A DNA stretch of 39,778 nucleotides from an uncultured Halieaceae bacterium (GTDB lineage: Bacteria > Pseudomonadota > Gammaproteobacteria > Pseudomonadales > Halieaceae): positions 1 to 39,778 of the forward strand of contig CAJXZI010000001.1 in the NCBI GenBank assembly GCA_913063005.1. The letters are read 5' to 3'. The position numbers and the translations under genes are program-made. The notes under the pieces were generated by a model that made no database searches, was not told the origin of the DNA, and saw nothing but the letters and a program-made list of their open reading frames with translations. The stretch's first letter is position 1, and each line of letters opens with the position of its first letter. Below, one piece after another: positions 26,261 to 35,110 of this stretch.

Positions 26261-27601
26261 CTACATTCGTAAATAAGTTTCCAGTTCAAATTCGGTGACG
26301 CGTTTTGAAAACTCATCCCATTCTTGTTGCTTGGTAGCCAAAAATAGCGTCTTAAACTCGGCGCTCAGATAGTCAGCCAGTTGGTTTTCGTTCCGGAAAA
26401 CCGTGATCGCCTGATCCATGGTGGTGGCGAGTTTGGGTGCTTCGATGTCCTGATCCCACGCATTGCCCTCAATGGCCGACGGTGGGGTAAGTTTGTTTTC
26501 AATGCCATGCCAAATGCCCGCGAGCACCGCGGCAAGAACGAGGTAGGGGTTGGCATCCGCACCCGCTACGCGATGCTCGATCCGCCGTGCGGCTGGCGGG
26601 CTTTCTGGGATTCTGAGCGCAGTAGTCCGGTTGTCATAGCCCCAGGTTGCCTCGGTAGGCGCGTGATTGCCCGGCTGAAAGCGGCGGTAGGCGTTGAAAC
26701 TCGGCGCGAACAACAACATTGATGCGGGGAGTAATTCCAAGCAGCCGGCGACCGCATATCTTAGCAGCTCAGACCCGCTTTCCTCGCCATTATCAAACAC
26801 GTTGACGCCGTTCTCTTCTAGCAGACTGCAATGGACATGAAGCCCGTTACCCGCTTCATCGTCTATGGGCTTTGGCATAAAGCTGGCGATGAAGCCGTGT
26901 CGTGCGGCTACTGCGCGAATTGTACGTTGCATGCGAACCACTTGATCCGCGAGGAGCATCACGTCATCGCTGTGGGCAACGTTAATCTCGAACTGGCTGG
27001 GCGCAGATTCTTTGATAATGCCCTCATAGGGTAGATCTTGCGTTTCAAATGCCTGTCGAAGTGCTTCTAGTAGAGGTCCGTGATAATCAAGTTCGCTGAG
27101 CGCATAGAGATTTCCCCCTAGGCTGTTTTGGTCGCGCAGCGCGCTACCCAATGAGTCATTTGTCTCGGGACGCGGTAGTAGACTGAATTCCAGCTCAACC
27201 GCCATGCAGGGCTTGAGCGATTTCTCGGTAAATCTGTCAACCAATCTTTTTAGAACTTGCCTCGGATCGCCCATGAACGCCGATCCGTCTTTATCTGACA
27301 TGGTTAATATCACTTGTGCCTGATCAACACCACGCTCGGTGAGCAGCGGTCTTAACGACCCTTCAACTAAGTGGCAGTAGCCGTCAATGTCACCGTTCGC
27401 GTGTGCAAGTTCCGGGATATCGCGTCCCCAAACATCTAGCCCGAGTGCCGATTTGGGAAGCTTTAATCCTTGGTCTTCGATGGTCGCCAGTTTTTGAACA
27501 GGTAGCCACTTTCCGCGGGCGATTCCGTTGCAGTCTGTTATAAGCGCCTCAACCATCGTGATGTTGGGGTAGGCTTTTAGGAATTGTCGCGTTGTGTACA
27601 C
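26261..27601 (-). CDS. Glutamine synthetase family protein, probably gamma-glutamylputrescine/polyamine synthetase
   Basis: The 446-residue protein belongs to the glutamine synthetase superfamily. Its best fit is the PuuA-like branch, which ligates glutamate to putrescine or another amine as the first step of amine breakdown. N-terminal beta-grasp part: MVEALITDCNGIARGKWLP. Catalytic part: AVELEFSLL, NGLHVHCSL, NAYRRFQPGNHAPTEATWGYDNRTTALRIP and RIEHRVAGADANPYLVLAAVLAG, which hold the metal and ATP ligands. It lacks the adenylylation Tyr loop of GlnA. Start is GTG 27601 with a poor ribosome site. It lies between a peroxidase gene and a LuxR-type regulator. The substrate is inferred. Confidence 0.85.
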   Translation of the reverse strand: MYTTRQFLKAYPNITMVEALITDCNGIARGKWLPVQKLATIEDQGLKLPKSALGLDVWGRDIPELAHANGDIDGYCHLVEGSLRPLLTERGVDQAQVILTMSDKDGSAFMGDPRQVLKRLVDRFTEKSLKPCMAVELEFSLLPRPETNDSLGSALRDQNSLGGNLYALSELDYHGPLLEALRQAFETQDLPYEGIIKESAPSQFEINVAHSDDVMLLADQVVRMQRTIRAVAARHGFIASFMPKPIDDEAGNGLHVHCSLLEENGVNVFDNGEESGSELLRYAVAGCLELLPASMLLFAPSFNAYRRFQPGNHAPTEATWGYDNRTTALRIPESPPAARRIEHRVAGADANPYLVLAAVLAGIWHGIENKLTPPSAIEGNAWDQDIEAPKLATTMDQAITVFRNENQLADYLSAEFKTLFLATKQQEWDEFSKRVTEFELETYLRM

Positions 27602-27685
27602 GTGTCGCGCTCGTTTTTGATTAGGGCGAAGGGTGAGGGGTGGACGCTTTCACGACAATGCCCAAGGTGGGGCAGGGCCTGTCTT

Positions 27686-27733
27686 AGCTGGGTACTTACT
27701 TGGGTACTTGCTTGAATGCTTGCCTGGGTAATG
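27686..27733. repeat. Four degenerate 12-bp tandem repeats after the LuxR-type gene
   Basis: Consecutive units AGCTGGGTACTT, ACTTGGGTACTT, GCTTGAATGCTT and GCCTGGGTAATG fill 27686-27733, ending exactly at the stop codon of the regulator gene. They occupy part of the 132-nt gap before the glutamine-synthetase-like gene. Function is unknown; replication slippage or a repeated protein-binding motif are both possible. Confidence 0.6.
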
Positions 27734-28570
27734 TCAGCCCATGTATGCCTTGAGTGGATCATCTCCTTTTGATTGGGCAACATAAGGGATGACATTGATG
27801 AACAGCGCGAATAAATCCGCCTGGCTGTTTACATCGAGTTTCTTGTAGATGGATTTGCGATGGCGTCGCACGGTCTCAAGTGAAATGTCGAGTTTTTCAG
27901 CGCTCGTGTCTGCTCCGTAGCCGCGCAGAAGAAGCTCCAGCACCTCTTGCTCTCGTTCACTGACATAGCTGGAGCCAAAGCTTTCATAGCCCTGCTGGAT
28001 GTGGTGATCAACACCGGGTTGCAACAGGTTGCTCTCAACGAACTCTTCTCGTCGGGTGTGCAGGTCAATCAGCTCGGCCAGACATTGGCTCACGCTGTAA
28101 AGCCAGTTGTATTCCTCTTCACTGAACTCGCCCTGACTTGCGAGGCGCATCAAGCTGATATTGATGACGCTACCATCGGTAAGACGTGTGACGATAATCG
28201 CTTCGTCAACAGTGCCCGTGCTGGCGTAATAATCTCGGTGATAGCTGCTTTGCTCGAAGTCGCCGGTGACCAGCCGTGAGAGGCGGTAACAATTATTGCG
28301 TGGCGCACTGAGCGATATTTTGAAGAACGGATCCTCGCGATAGGGGCCCTCCAAGTATTCATCGACCTGCGAGGGGTAGGCCTGCTTGGGGATTTTGTGA
28401 TCGAGTAGCTGCGGTGGAAGATCCTTGTGGTACAGCCATACTTGCGGGTATGCCACGGGCACTTGCGCCTCAATAGCGGCAAACACCTGCTGGAAGAATA
28501 TCGCGTCGCCGACGTGTGCAATGACGTTTGCCAGATCGCTATTCCAGCGCTGAAAAGCATTACTATTCAC
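27734..28570 (-). CDS. LuxR-family transcriptional regulator
   Basis: The 278-residue protein has a C-terminal LuxR/FixJ-type helix-turn-helix (about 203-260, VSEREQEVLELLLRG then LDISLETVRRHRKSIYKKL). An approximately 190-residue N-terminal sensory domain precedes it; I do not recognise its ligand (it has DEYLEGPYREDPFF and no phosphoacceptor receiver pattern). The GTG start at 28568-28570 has a perfect AGGAGG six nt upstream. The gene directly precedes, on the same strand, the glutamine-synthetase-like and peroxidase genes, so it may control amine or nitrogen breakdown there. That role is inferred from position only. Confidence 0.85.
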   Translation of the reverse strand: MNSNAFQRWNSDLANVIAHVGDAIFFQQVFAAIEAQVPVAYPQVWLYHKDLPPQLLDHKIPKQAYPSQVDEYLEGPYREDPFFKISLSAPRNNCYRLSRLVTGDFEQSSYHRDYYASTGTVDEAIIVTRLTDGSVINISLMRLASQGEFSEEEYNWLYSVSQCLAELIDLHTRREEFVESNLLQPGVDHHIQQGYESFGSSYVSEREQEVLELLLRGYGADTSAEKLDISLETVRRHRKSIYKKLDVNSQADLFALFINVIPYVAQSKGDDPLKAYMG

Positions 28571-28614
28571 GAGCGTCCTCCTATTGCCACCATTTCACAC
28601 TGAGAGCTTTATCG

Positions 28615-28658
28615 CGTCGGGTCAACCGACGTCCCTGTGATTGCGAACTCCGTCACAG
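28615..28658. promoter_or_regulatory. Two inverted repeats between proS and the LuxR-type gene
   Basis: CGTCGG/CCGACG (28615-28620, 28626-28631) forms a hairpin. CTGTGA/TCACAG (28635-28640, 28653-28658) is a perfect dyad with a 12-nt spacer. Both lie 45-88 nt upstream of the regulator start and past the proS stop. They could be an operator and a weak proS terminator. The dyad half-sites resemble CRP but the spacer is too long. Confidence 0.3.
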
Positions 28659-28686
28659 CTGTATTCTCTTGGGCTGGTGTCGGTCG

Positions 28687-30396
28687 TTAGTGCTTTTTCA
28701 ATGAATCGGCGACAAAAGCGACAGCAGATTCCAGAGCAACATTGGTAGCCTCGCTATCGCGACGGCCCTGAACCTCCACGACCCCCTCATTGAGTGATCG
28801 CTCGCCAATAGTCACGCGAAGCGGAATACCCATCAGCTCGCAGTCGGCGAACTTAACGCCGGGGCGCTCTTTTCGATCGTCCATAGCGACGTTTACACCG
28901 GCAGTCTTCAGGTCGGCATACATCGTCTCCGCCGCAGTTGCTACCGCCTCTGATTTATCCATACCTAGTGGAATAAGTACGACCCAGAAGGGCGCCATAG
29001 CGCCCGGCCAAATAATGCCATTTTCATCGTGATTCTGCTCGATGGCCGCGGCGACGATGCGCGTGATACCGATACCGTAGCAGCCCATGGTCATGGGTAC
29101 CGACTTTCCATTCTGATCGAGCACCGTGGCATTCATTGCTTCGGAGTACTTGGTCCCGAGTTGGAAAATATGCCCCACCTCGATGCCGCGTTTAATTTCC
29201 AGAACACCCTTACCACAGGGGCTTGGATCGCCAGCCACGACTGTGCGTAGATCAGCAACTTCAAAGTTTTTGACATCCCGGCCCCAGTTTGCATTTCTAA
29301 AGTGCTTGTCATCCTCGTTAGCACCACAAACGAAATTGACGAGCACCGACGCCGCGCGATCTACAACAACTCGCGTGTCTAAGCCGACGGGGCCAAGCGA
29401 CCCAAAAGAGGCTCCTGTCGCATTTTTCACCGCTGTTTCCTGCGCCATGCGCAGCGGCTGGCTTATGCCTTCAATCTTTTCAGCTTTTATCTCGTTGAGT
29501 TGATGGTCACCTCGCAAGACCAGTGCGACGAGTTCACCTTTCGCATCCTCGACAAACAAGGTCTTGATAGAGCTCGCTGCGGGAACGTCGTAGTGTTTCG
29601 CGAGCGCATCGATCGTTTTGGCGTTTGGCGTATCAAATACTTCAAGAGCTGCAGCCTCTTGCTCAACTGCAACAGGCATCAAGCCCTCTGCGAGCTCGAC
29701 ATTCGCTGCGAAATCACTCTCGGTTGAGAAGGCAATATCGTCCTCGCCCGATTCTGCCAGCATGTGAAACTCGTGGGAGTGGCTTCCACCAATGGACCCT
29801 GTGTCGGCTTCCACGGGACGGTAGTCGAGGCCGAGTCGATCAAAGATAGTGGAGTAGGCCTCGTGCATTCGCCAGTAGGTTTCTTCGAGGGACGCTTGGT
29901 CTTCGTGGAACGAATAAGCGTCCTTCATGACAAACTCGCGTGAACGCATCACACCGAACCGAGGTCTGATTTCGTCCCGGAATTTGGTTTGTATTTGAAA
30001 GAAGTTTACTGGGAGCCGCTTGTAGCTTCTGATCTCAGTCTTGGCAAGGTCGGTGATCACTTCCTCGTGCGTGGGACCCAGGCAGAAGTCGCGGTCATGT
30101 CGGTCTTTCAGGCGACAGAGCTCGGGCCCGTATTGCTCCCAACGTCCGGACTCCTCCCACAGTTCGGCAGGTTGGACAACGGGCATCGAGAGCTCAACGG
30201 CGCCTGCGTTTTCCATTTCCTCGCGAACAACCCGCTCTACGTTACGGACGACTTTCAGACCCAACGGCATCCAGGTGTAAATCCCCGCTGCGATGCGCTT
30301 TATAAGCCCGGCGCGAAGCATTAGTTGATGGCTAATCACCTCCGCGTCGGCGGGTGTTTCTTTCGTGGTTGAAATCGGAAATCTTGAAAATCGCAT
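28687..30396 (-). CDS. proS: Prolyl-tRNA synthetase (bacterial type with editing insertion)
   Basis: ProRS charges tRNA(Pro). The 569-residue protein is the bacterial form. Class II motifs are visible: GIYTWMPLGLKVVRNVERVVREEM (motif 1 region), FRDEIRPRFGVMRSREFVMKDAYSFH (motif 2) and GCYGIGITRIVAA (motif 3). The long insertion between motifs 2 and 3 (about 225-380), including KTLFVEDAKGELVALVLRGDHQLNEIK, is the YbaK-like domain that deacylates Ala-tRNA(Pro). ATG 30394-30396 follows AAGG by eight nt. It diverges from the FmdB-like gene across 284 nt in which I find no gene and only a small TATAG/CTATA hairpin. Confidence 0.97.
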   Translation of the reverse strand: MRFSRFPISTTKETPADAEVISHQLMLRAGLIKRIAAGIYTWMPLGLKVVRNVERVVREEMENAGAVELSMPVVQPAELWEESGRWEQYGPELCRLKDRHDRDFCLGPTHEEVITDLAKTEIRSYKRLPVNFFQIQTKFRDEIRPRFGVMRSREFVMKDAYSFHEDQASLEETYWRMHEAYSTIFDRLGLDYRPVEADTGSIGGSHSHEFHMLAESGEDDIAFSTESDFAANVELAEGLMPVAVEQEAAALEVFDTPNAKTIDALAKHYDVPAASSIKTLFVEDAKGELVALVLRGDHQLNEIKAEKIEGISQPLRMAQETAVKNATGASFGSLGPVGLDTRVVVDRAASVLVNFVCGANEDDKHFRNANWGRDVKNFEVADLRTVVAGDPSPCGKGVLEIKRGIEVGHIFQLGTKYSEAMNATVLDQNGKSVPMTMGCYGIGITRIVAAAIEQNHDENGIIWPGAMAPFWVVLIPLGMDKSEAVATAAETMYADLKTAGVNVAMDDRKERPGVKFADCELMGIPLRVTIGERSLNEGVVEVQGRRDSEATNVALESAVAFVADSLKKH

Positions 30397-30680
30397 CGCG
30401 TGAACCTTGTTAATAGCGTAGTCGAAGCCGTAGAGGCTCGGGCGGTGCAGAGTGTATCAAACATGCTCCGTTTATAGTTCTCTATAACAATGATCTGCTG
30501 GTGAGTAACAAGTCGAGTTTAAGCGCAGCGAATGTCTCTACGCGGCCCAAATCCCCCTGTGAATTTTCGGGTTGAAACGCGTCAGCCCCAGTATTGCCAT
30601 TAACCTGAGGCGCCGATTAGTGTAGGCTTGCGCGCGCTGTAAAGAACACAGCAGATTCTTTCGTTTTTAGAGACTTTCGC

Positions 30681-30989
30681 ATGCCAATTTACGAGTACGT
30701 ATGTGGTGCCTGCGGTAACGCGCATGAGGCACTGCAGAAAATATCAGATGCCCCATTGACTGATTGTCCGGGGTGTGGAGCCACGTCTTTGAAGAAAAAG
30801 GTTTCAGCGCCTGCGTTTAGGCTTGCGGGCTCGGGCTGGTACGAGACCGATTTTAAAACCGGCGCTAAAAAGAATCTTGCCAATGACTCGGGAAGCGGAT
30901 CCGATTCGGGCGGCACGAGCACGCCATCAAGCTCGGCTAGCAACACAAGCAGCACAACAGCCAGTACGAAAAACAGCTCGGCAGACTAG
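30681..30989 (+). CDS. FmdB-family zinc ribbon protein
   Basis: This 102-residue protein has the FmdB putative regulatory zinc ribbon. It starts MPIYEYVCGACG with Cys8 and Cys11, then Cys29 and Cys32 in DCPGCGATSLKKK, followed by the conserved SAPAFRLAGSGWYETDFK segment. The last third is a low-complexity Gly/Ser/Thr/Asp/Asn tail that is likely unstructured. The molecular role of the family is not established. The gene lies 29 nt upstream of aspS, a common arrangement in proteobacteria, so the two are probably cotranscribed. Confidence 0.93.
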   Translation: MPIYEYVCGACGNAHEALQKISDAPLTDCPGCGATSLKKKVSAPAFRLAGSGWYETDFKTGAKKNLANDSGSGSDSGGTSTPSSSASNTSSTTASTKNSSAD

Positions 30990-31018
30990 AGCGTCAGGAA
31001 GTAGATCAGAGAATGAGC

Positions 31019-32785
31019 ATGCGAACACATTACTGCGGTGCAACTAAAGACGTTTCTGTTGGGGAGACGGTTACCATTTGTGGTTGGGTAGACCGACGTC
31101 GAGATCACGGTGGCGTTATCTTCCTCGACATGCGTGATCGAGATGGCATTGTACAAGTGGTTTTCGACCCGGACACCCAGGAATACTTTGATCTCGCAGA
31201 TAAAGTTCGCAGCGAGTACGTTTTGCAGATAACAGGACGCATTCGCGATCGTTCCCCGGAGACGATTAATCCGGCGATGGCGACGGGACATATTGAGATA
31301 TTGGGTAAAGAGCTTGTTATTCTCAACGAAGCCTCACCGCCACCGTTTCCGCTCGATGCACACCAGACAGTGGGTGAGGACGTTCGCCTGCGATACCGTT
31401 TTATGGACCTACGACGAGAGTCAATGCAGCGCAATTTGATAAGTCGCTCGCAGATTACGTCCACTATCAGAACCTACCTAGAGTCTGCTGGTTTTCTTGA
31501 TATCGAGACACCCGTACTGACACGTGCGACACCCGAGGGCGCGCGCGACTATTTGGTGCCCAGTCGCACCAACGCATCGAAATTCTTTGCGCTGCCACAG
31601 TCGCCACAGCTTTTTAAGCAGCTTTTGATGGTGTCTGGCTTCGATCGTTATTACCAAATAGCGCGATGTTTCCGTGATGAGGACTTGCGTGCTGATCGTC
31701 AACCGGAGTTCACGCAGATCGACTTGGAACTGTCCTTTACGGACGAGACCGAGGTGATGAAACTCACAGAGGGCATGGTGCAAACGCTGTTCAAGCAGCA
31801 CCTGGACGTTGAGCTCGGTGAGTTTCCTCAGATGACGTGGCACGAAGCCATGGAGCGATTTGGATCTGATAAACCTGACCTTCGGATAGACCTCGAGCTT
31901 GTCTCCATTGATGACTTGATGAAAGACGTCGAGTTTAAGGTTTTCTCCGGTCCTGCAAACGACGAAAAAGGTCGTGTCGCGGCGCTTCGTGTGCCAGGCG
32001 GTGCGAAGATCAGTCGAAAGGAAATTGACGATTTCACCAAGTATGTCGGTAACTACGGGGCACGTGGATTGGCGTGGATCAAAGTGAACGACAAAGCGGC
32101 GGGTGTCGAAGGCCTGCAGTCGCCGATTCTCAAGTTTATGCCTGAGGCGACGGTCGGACAGCTAGTCGAACGTCTTGGGCTAGAGGACGGTGATATTGTC
32201 TTCTTCGGTGCTGATAAGCGCCAAGTGGTTAACGATGCCTTGGGGGCGCTTCGACTTAAAGTAGCCGAAATGCTGGGCTTGATCGGCGAAGGTTGGGCGC
32301 CGCTTTGGGTTGTTGATTTCCCGATGTTCGAGGAGACGGGCGACGGTGGCCTCACTGCAATCCACCACCCCTTCACAGCGCCGTCATGTGATGTCGAAGC
32401 GCTTGCTGCTGAGCCTGAAAAAGCGCTCTCACGAGCCTACGATATGGTGCTCAATGGCAGCGAGATTGGTGGTGGTTCGATTCGTATACACCGCCAAGAC
32501 ATGCAAAAAGCTGTCTTTGACGTGTTGGGTATCTCTGCCGAGGAGGCTGATGCTAAGTTCGGTTTCTTGCTAGCAGCACTCAAGCACGGTGCACCGCCTC
32601 ACGGTGGGCTGGCGTTTGGCCTTGATCGCCTCGTGATGCTCATGGTTGACGGTCAATCCATCCGCGATGTCATTGCTTTCCCCAAGACGCAGTCAGCGCA
32701 GTGTGTGATGACCGATGCGCCAGGAGAGGTCTCAGAGCAGCAGCTTCGCGAGCTCAGCATACGGTTGCGTACCCCCGAAAAGTAA
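31019..32785 (+). CDS. aspS: Aspartyl-tRNA synthetase (probably non-discriminating)
   Basis: AspRS charges tRNA(Asp). The 588-residue protein has the bacterial layout: an anticodon-binding OB fold (about 1-105), the class II catalytic core (RYRFMDLRRESMQ; FRDEDLRADRQPEFTQIDLE; GLAFGLDRLVMLM) and the inserted GAD domain (about 290-420). ATG 31019 is preferred because MRTHYCG matches the usual start and AGAGA lies six nt upstream; ATG 31013 would add two residues. Residue 30 is His (RRRDHGG), as in the relaxed-specificity Pseudomonas enzyme, where E. coli has Leu. Such enzymes also make Asp-tRNA(Asn) for GatCAB. ruvC follows. Confidence 0.97.
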   Translation: MRTHYCGATKDVSVGETVTICGWVDRRRDHGGVIFLDMRDRDGIVQVVFDPDTQEYFDLADKVRSEYVLQITGRIRDRSPETINPAMATGHIEILGKELVILNEASPPPFPLDAHQTVGEDVRLRYRFMDLRRESMQRNLISRSQITSTIRTYLESAGFLDIETPVLTRATPEGARDYLVPSRTNASKFFALPQSPQLFKQLLMVSGFDRYYQIARCFRDEDLRADRQPEFTQIDLELSFTDETEVMKLTEGMVQTLFKQHLDVELGEFPQMTWHEAMERFGSDKPDLRIDLELVSIDDLMKDVEFKVFSGPANDEKGRVAALRVPGGAKISRKEIDDFTKYVGNYGARGLAWIKVNDKAAGVEGLQSPILKFMPEATVGQLVERLGLEDGDIVFFGADKRQVVNDALGALRLKVAEMLGLIGEGWAPLWVVDFPMFEETGDGGLTAIHHPFTAPSCDVEALAAEPEKALSRAYDMVLNGSEIGGGSIRIHRQDMQKAVFDVLGISAEEADAKFGFLLAALKHGAPPHGGLAFGLDRLVMLMVDGQSIRDVIAFPKTQSAQCVMTDAPGEVSEQQLRELSIRLRTPEK

Positions 32786-32850
32786 TTGTCGCCACGACAT
32801 GACTCCAATGCTCGTTTGCCGCACAATCGGGTGATGAGCGGAGGTCATAG

Positions 32851-33369
32851 GTGACAGTCATTCTTGGTGTTGATCCCGGATCACGAAAAACGGGATTTGG
32901 TCTTGTTGAAACGACAGAAGCAGGGAATCGTTACGTCAGTAGTGGCGTTATAAAGCTGCCTGTCGACGAGCCGCTCGCCATTCGTTTAAAGGTGCTGGCG
33001 GAATCACTCAACGAGATCATTGACGAATTTTCCCCGACGCTAGCCGCGATCGAAGAAGTCTTTATGAACAAAAGCGCCGGGTCCGCTTTGAAGCTTGGGC
33101 AGGCTAGAGGTGCCGCTATGGTGATCTGCGCAACCCGCGATCTTGAGGTGCATGAATACGCGACGCGGCAAATTAAGCAGGCGGTTGTAGGCACAGGGGG
33201 GGCGACCAAGGAGCAGGTACAGCATATGGTAACGCGCTTATTGCGACTACCGGCAACACCCAGTGAGGATGCGAGCGATGCGCTTGCGGCGGCACTTTGC
33301 CATATTAGTGGTGACGCGGTGCGGCGAGCCACAGGCGCTCAAGCCTTTGCAATGCGAAGGCTAAAGTAG
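32851..33369 (+). CDS. ruvC: Holliday junction resolvase RuvC
   Basis: RuvC is the dimeric endonuclease that cuts Holliday junctions symmetrically. The 172-residue protein has the RNase H-like core with acidic residues visible at Asp8 (ILGVDPGSRKTGFG), Glu68/Glu69 (AAIEEVFMNKSAGSALKLGQARG) and the Asp pair in SEDASDALAAALCH. Start is GTG 32851 with GGAGG six nt upstream. ruvA follows after 22 nt and ruvB after that. yebC, which often lies between aspS and ruvC, is not here; only 65 nt separate them. Confidence 0.97.
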   Translation: MTVILGVDPGSRKTGFGLVETTEAGNRYVSSGVIKLPVDEPLAIRLKVLAESLNEIIDEFSPTLAAIEEVFMNKSAGSALKLGQARGAAMVICATRDLEVHEYATRQIKQAVVGTGGATKEQVQHMVTRLLRLPATPSEDASDALAAALCHISGDAVRRATGAQAFAMRRLK

Positions 33370-33391
33370 TTTTACAAGGGTTTTAAAGCAT

Positions 33392-34000
33392 ATGATCGAA
33401 CGATTACGCGGCACGATTATCGCCAAACAAGCACCTGAAGTAATCATCGATGTTGGTGGTGTGGGTTATGAGGTTAGGGTCCCCATGACCACGATTTACC
33501 AACTACCGGGTGTCGGTGAAGAATCCATTTTATTGACGCACTTCGTGGTCAGGGAAGATGCCCAGCAACTCTATGGTTTTGTCCGAGAGATCGATCGCCG
33601 ACTTTTTAGAGACCTGATAAAAGTCAATGGTGTGGGCCCGAAGTTGGCGCTCGCTATACTCTCGGGAATGGACACTGAACAGTTTGCCGATTGCCTCAAC
33701 CGGAACGACGTAAACGCCTTAGTAGCGCTCCCCGGTGTGGGCAAAAAGACAGGCGAGCGTTTACTCGTCGAGATGCGTGATAAAGCGGGGCAATGGCTGT
33801 CTGATGTTTTGCCAGAACAAAGCACGGGTTCTTCAGCGTCTTTGGCAACCTCTGACATCCGCGGTGAAGCAGAGCAGGCACTGGTGGCACTCGGCTACAA
33901 GCCGACAGAGGCCTCTCGGCTTATCTCCGCTGTCGAGTCCGACGAGATCGCATCTAGCGAGGGATTAATTCGTGCTGCCCTTCAGTCAGCGATGCGATAA
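33392..34000 (+). CDS. ruvA: Holliday junction branch migration protein RuvA
   Basis: RuvA tetramers bind the four-way junction and load RuvB rings. The 202-residue protein starts MIERLRGTIIAKQAPEVIIDVGGVGYEV (OB fold). Two helix-hairpin-helix motifs follow (LIKVNGVGPKLALAILSG and LVALPGVGKKTGERLLVEMRDK). A flexible Ser-rich linker and the C-terminal RuvB-contact domain (EAEQALVALGYKPTEASRLI) end the protein. ATG 33392 follows AAGGG at a slightly long distance. It sits between ruvC and ruvB in one operon. Confidence 0.97.
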   Translation: MIERLRGTIIAKQAPEVIIDVGGVGYEVRVPMTTIYQLPGVGEESILLTHFVVREDAQQLYGFVREIDRRLFRDLIKVNGVGPKLALAILSGMDTEQFADCLNRNDVNALVALPGVGKKTGERLLVEMRDKAGQWLSDVLPEQSTGSSASLATSDIRGEAEQALVALGYKPTEASRLISAVESDEIASSEGLIRAALQSAMR

Positions 34001-34027
34001 AAAGACGGTATTGGTGAGGAAGTTACA

Positions 34028-35110
34028 GTGATAGAGACAGATCGACTCGTAGCGGGTGATACCGTCGACCATCGCGAAACTGCACTCGATCGTGCGGTGC
34101 GGCCACAAACGCTGGATGACTACATCGGTCAAACGGCTGTGAAGGAGCAGATGGATATTTTCCTGTCAGCAGCCAAAGGTCGCGGCGAGCCTCTTGATCA
34201 CACGCTGATATTTGGTCCTCCGGGTCTTGGTAAGACCACGCTCGCCAGCATTGTTGCTAACGAGATGGGTGTTCAGCTGAAAACCACCAGTGGCCCAGTG
34301 TTGGAAAAGGCCGGTGATATTGCGGCCATCATGACTAATCTGGAGCCCAACGACGTTTTATTTATCGATGAAATCCATCGTTTAAGCCCCTACGTCGAGG
34401 AAATTCTGTATCCGGCTATGGAGGACTTTCAGCTCGATATCATGATTGGTGAGGGGCCGGCAGCACGCTCTATTAAGCTGGACCTGCCCCCGTTTACCTT
34501 AGTGGGTGCTACCACTCGCGCGGGCCTGCTGACGTCACCACTTCGAGATCGCTTCGGTATTGTTCAGCGCCTCGAGTTTTATGAGGTTGGTGATTTGAAG
34601 CACATCGTGACACGAGCCGCCTCGATCTTAGGCGTTGAGGCAGACGCCGCCGGAGCGCTTGAGATTGCAAAGCGGTCCAGGGGTACACCTCGAATCGCGA
34701 ACCGCCTGATGCGGCGCGTCCGTGATTACGCTCAGGTGAAGGGTGATGGTGTTATCACGCAGCAAATGGCGGAGCAGGCGCTAGATATGCTCAGCGTTGA
34801 CGACCAAGGCTTCGATCATTTGGATCGACGATTTTTATTGGCGCTTATCGAAAAATTTGAGGGCGGCCCTGTGGGGATTGACAGTCTGGCAGCGGCATTA
34901 TCTGAGGAGCGCGGCACGCTCGAAGACGTTATCGAGCCTTATCTGATTCAGCAGGGTCTTATTGTTCGAACACCCCGGGGTCGCGTGGCAACAAACGCCG
35001 CCTATCGACACTTCGGTATGCCAATGCCAACACCCAGTGAACCGGTGGCCGCGCGGTCGGCGAATCTGTCGCTCGATCTGGGAGTTCAGGGAGACGATAA
35101 CGGTGCTTGA
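34028..35110 (+). CDS. ruvB: Holliday junction branch migration ATPase RuvB
   Basis: RuvB is the hexameric AAA+ motor that drives branch migration. The 360-residue protein shows Walker A FGPPGLGKTTLA, Walker B FIDEIHRL, sensor 1 GATTRAG, the sensor 2 Arg in GTPRIANRLMRRVRD and the C-terminal winged helix (ERGTLEDVIEPYLIQQG, then TPRGRVAT). The start is GTG 34028 with GAGGA seven nt upstream. Its last eight nt overlap ybgC, joining the recombination genes to the tol-pal cluster. Confidence 0.97.
   Translation: MIETDRLVAGDTVDHRETALDRAVRPQTLDDYIGQTAVKEQMDIFLSAAKGRGEPLDHTLIFGPPGLGKTTLASIVANEMGVQLKTTSGPVLEKAGDIAAIMTNLEPNDVLFIDEIHRLSPYVEEILYPAMEDFQLDIMIGEGPAARSIKLDLPPFTLVGATTRAGLLTSPLRDRFGIVQRLEFYEVGDLKHIVTRAASILGVEADAAGALEIAKRSRGTPRIANRLMRRVRDYAQVKGDGVITQQMAEQALDMLSVDDQGFDHLDRRFLLALIEKFEGGPVGIDSLAAALSEERGTLEDVIEPYLIQQGLIVRTPRGRVATNAAYRHFGMPMPTPSEPVAARSANLSLDLGVQGDDNGA

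Noticed and set aside
27577..27795. 72-codon minus-strand frame with a QAS-type repeat
   Set aside because: It only translates the 12-bp tandem repeat and overlaps both flanking genes in other frames.
28635..28658. CRP site (TGTGA...TCACA)
   Set aside because: The half-sites are separated by 12-14 nt instead of the required 6, so it does not fit CRP.
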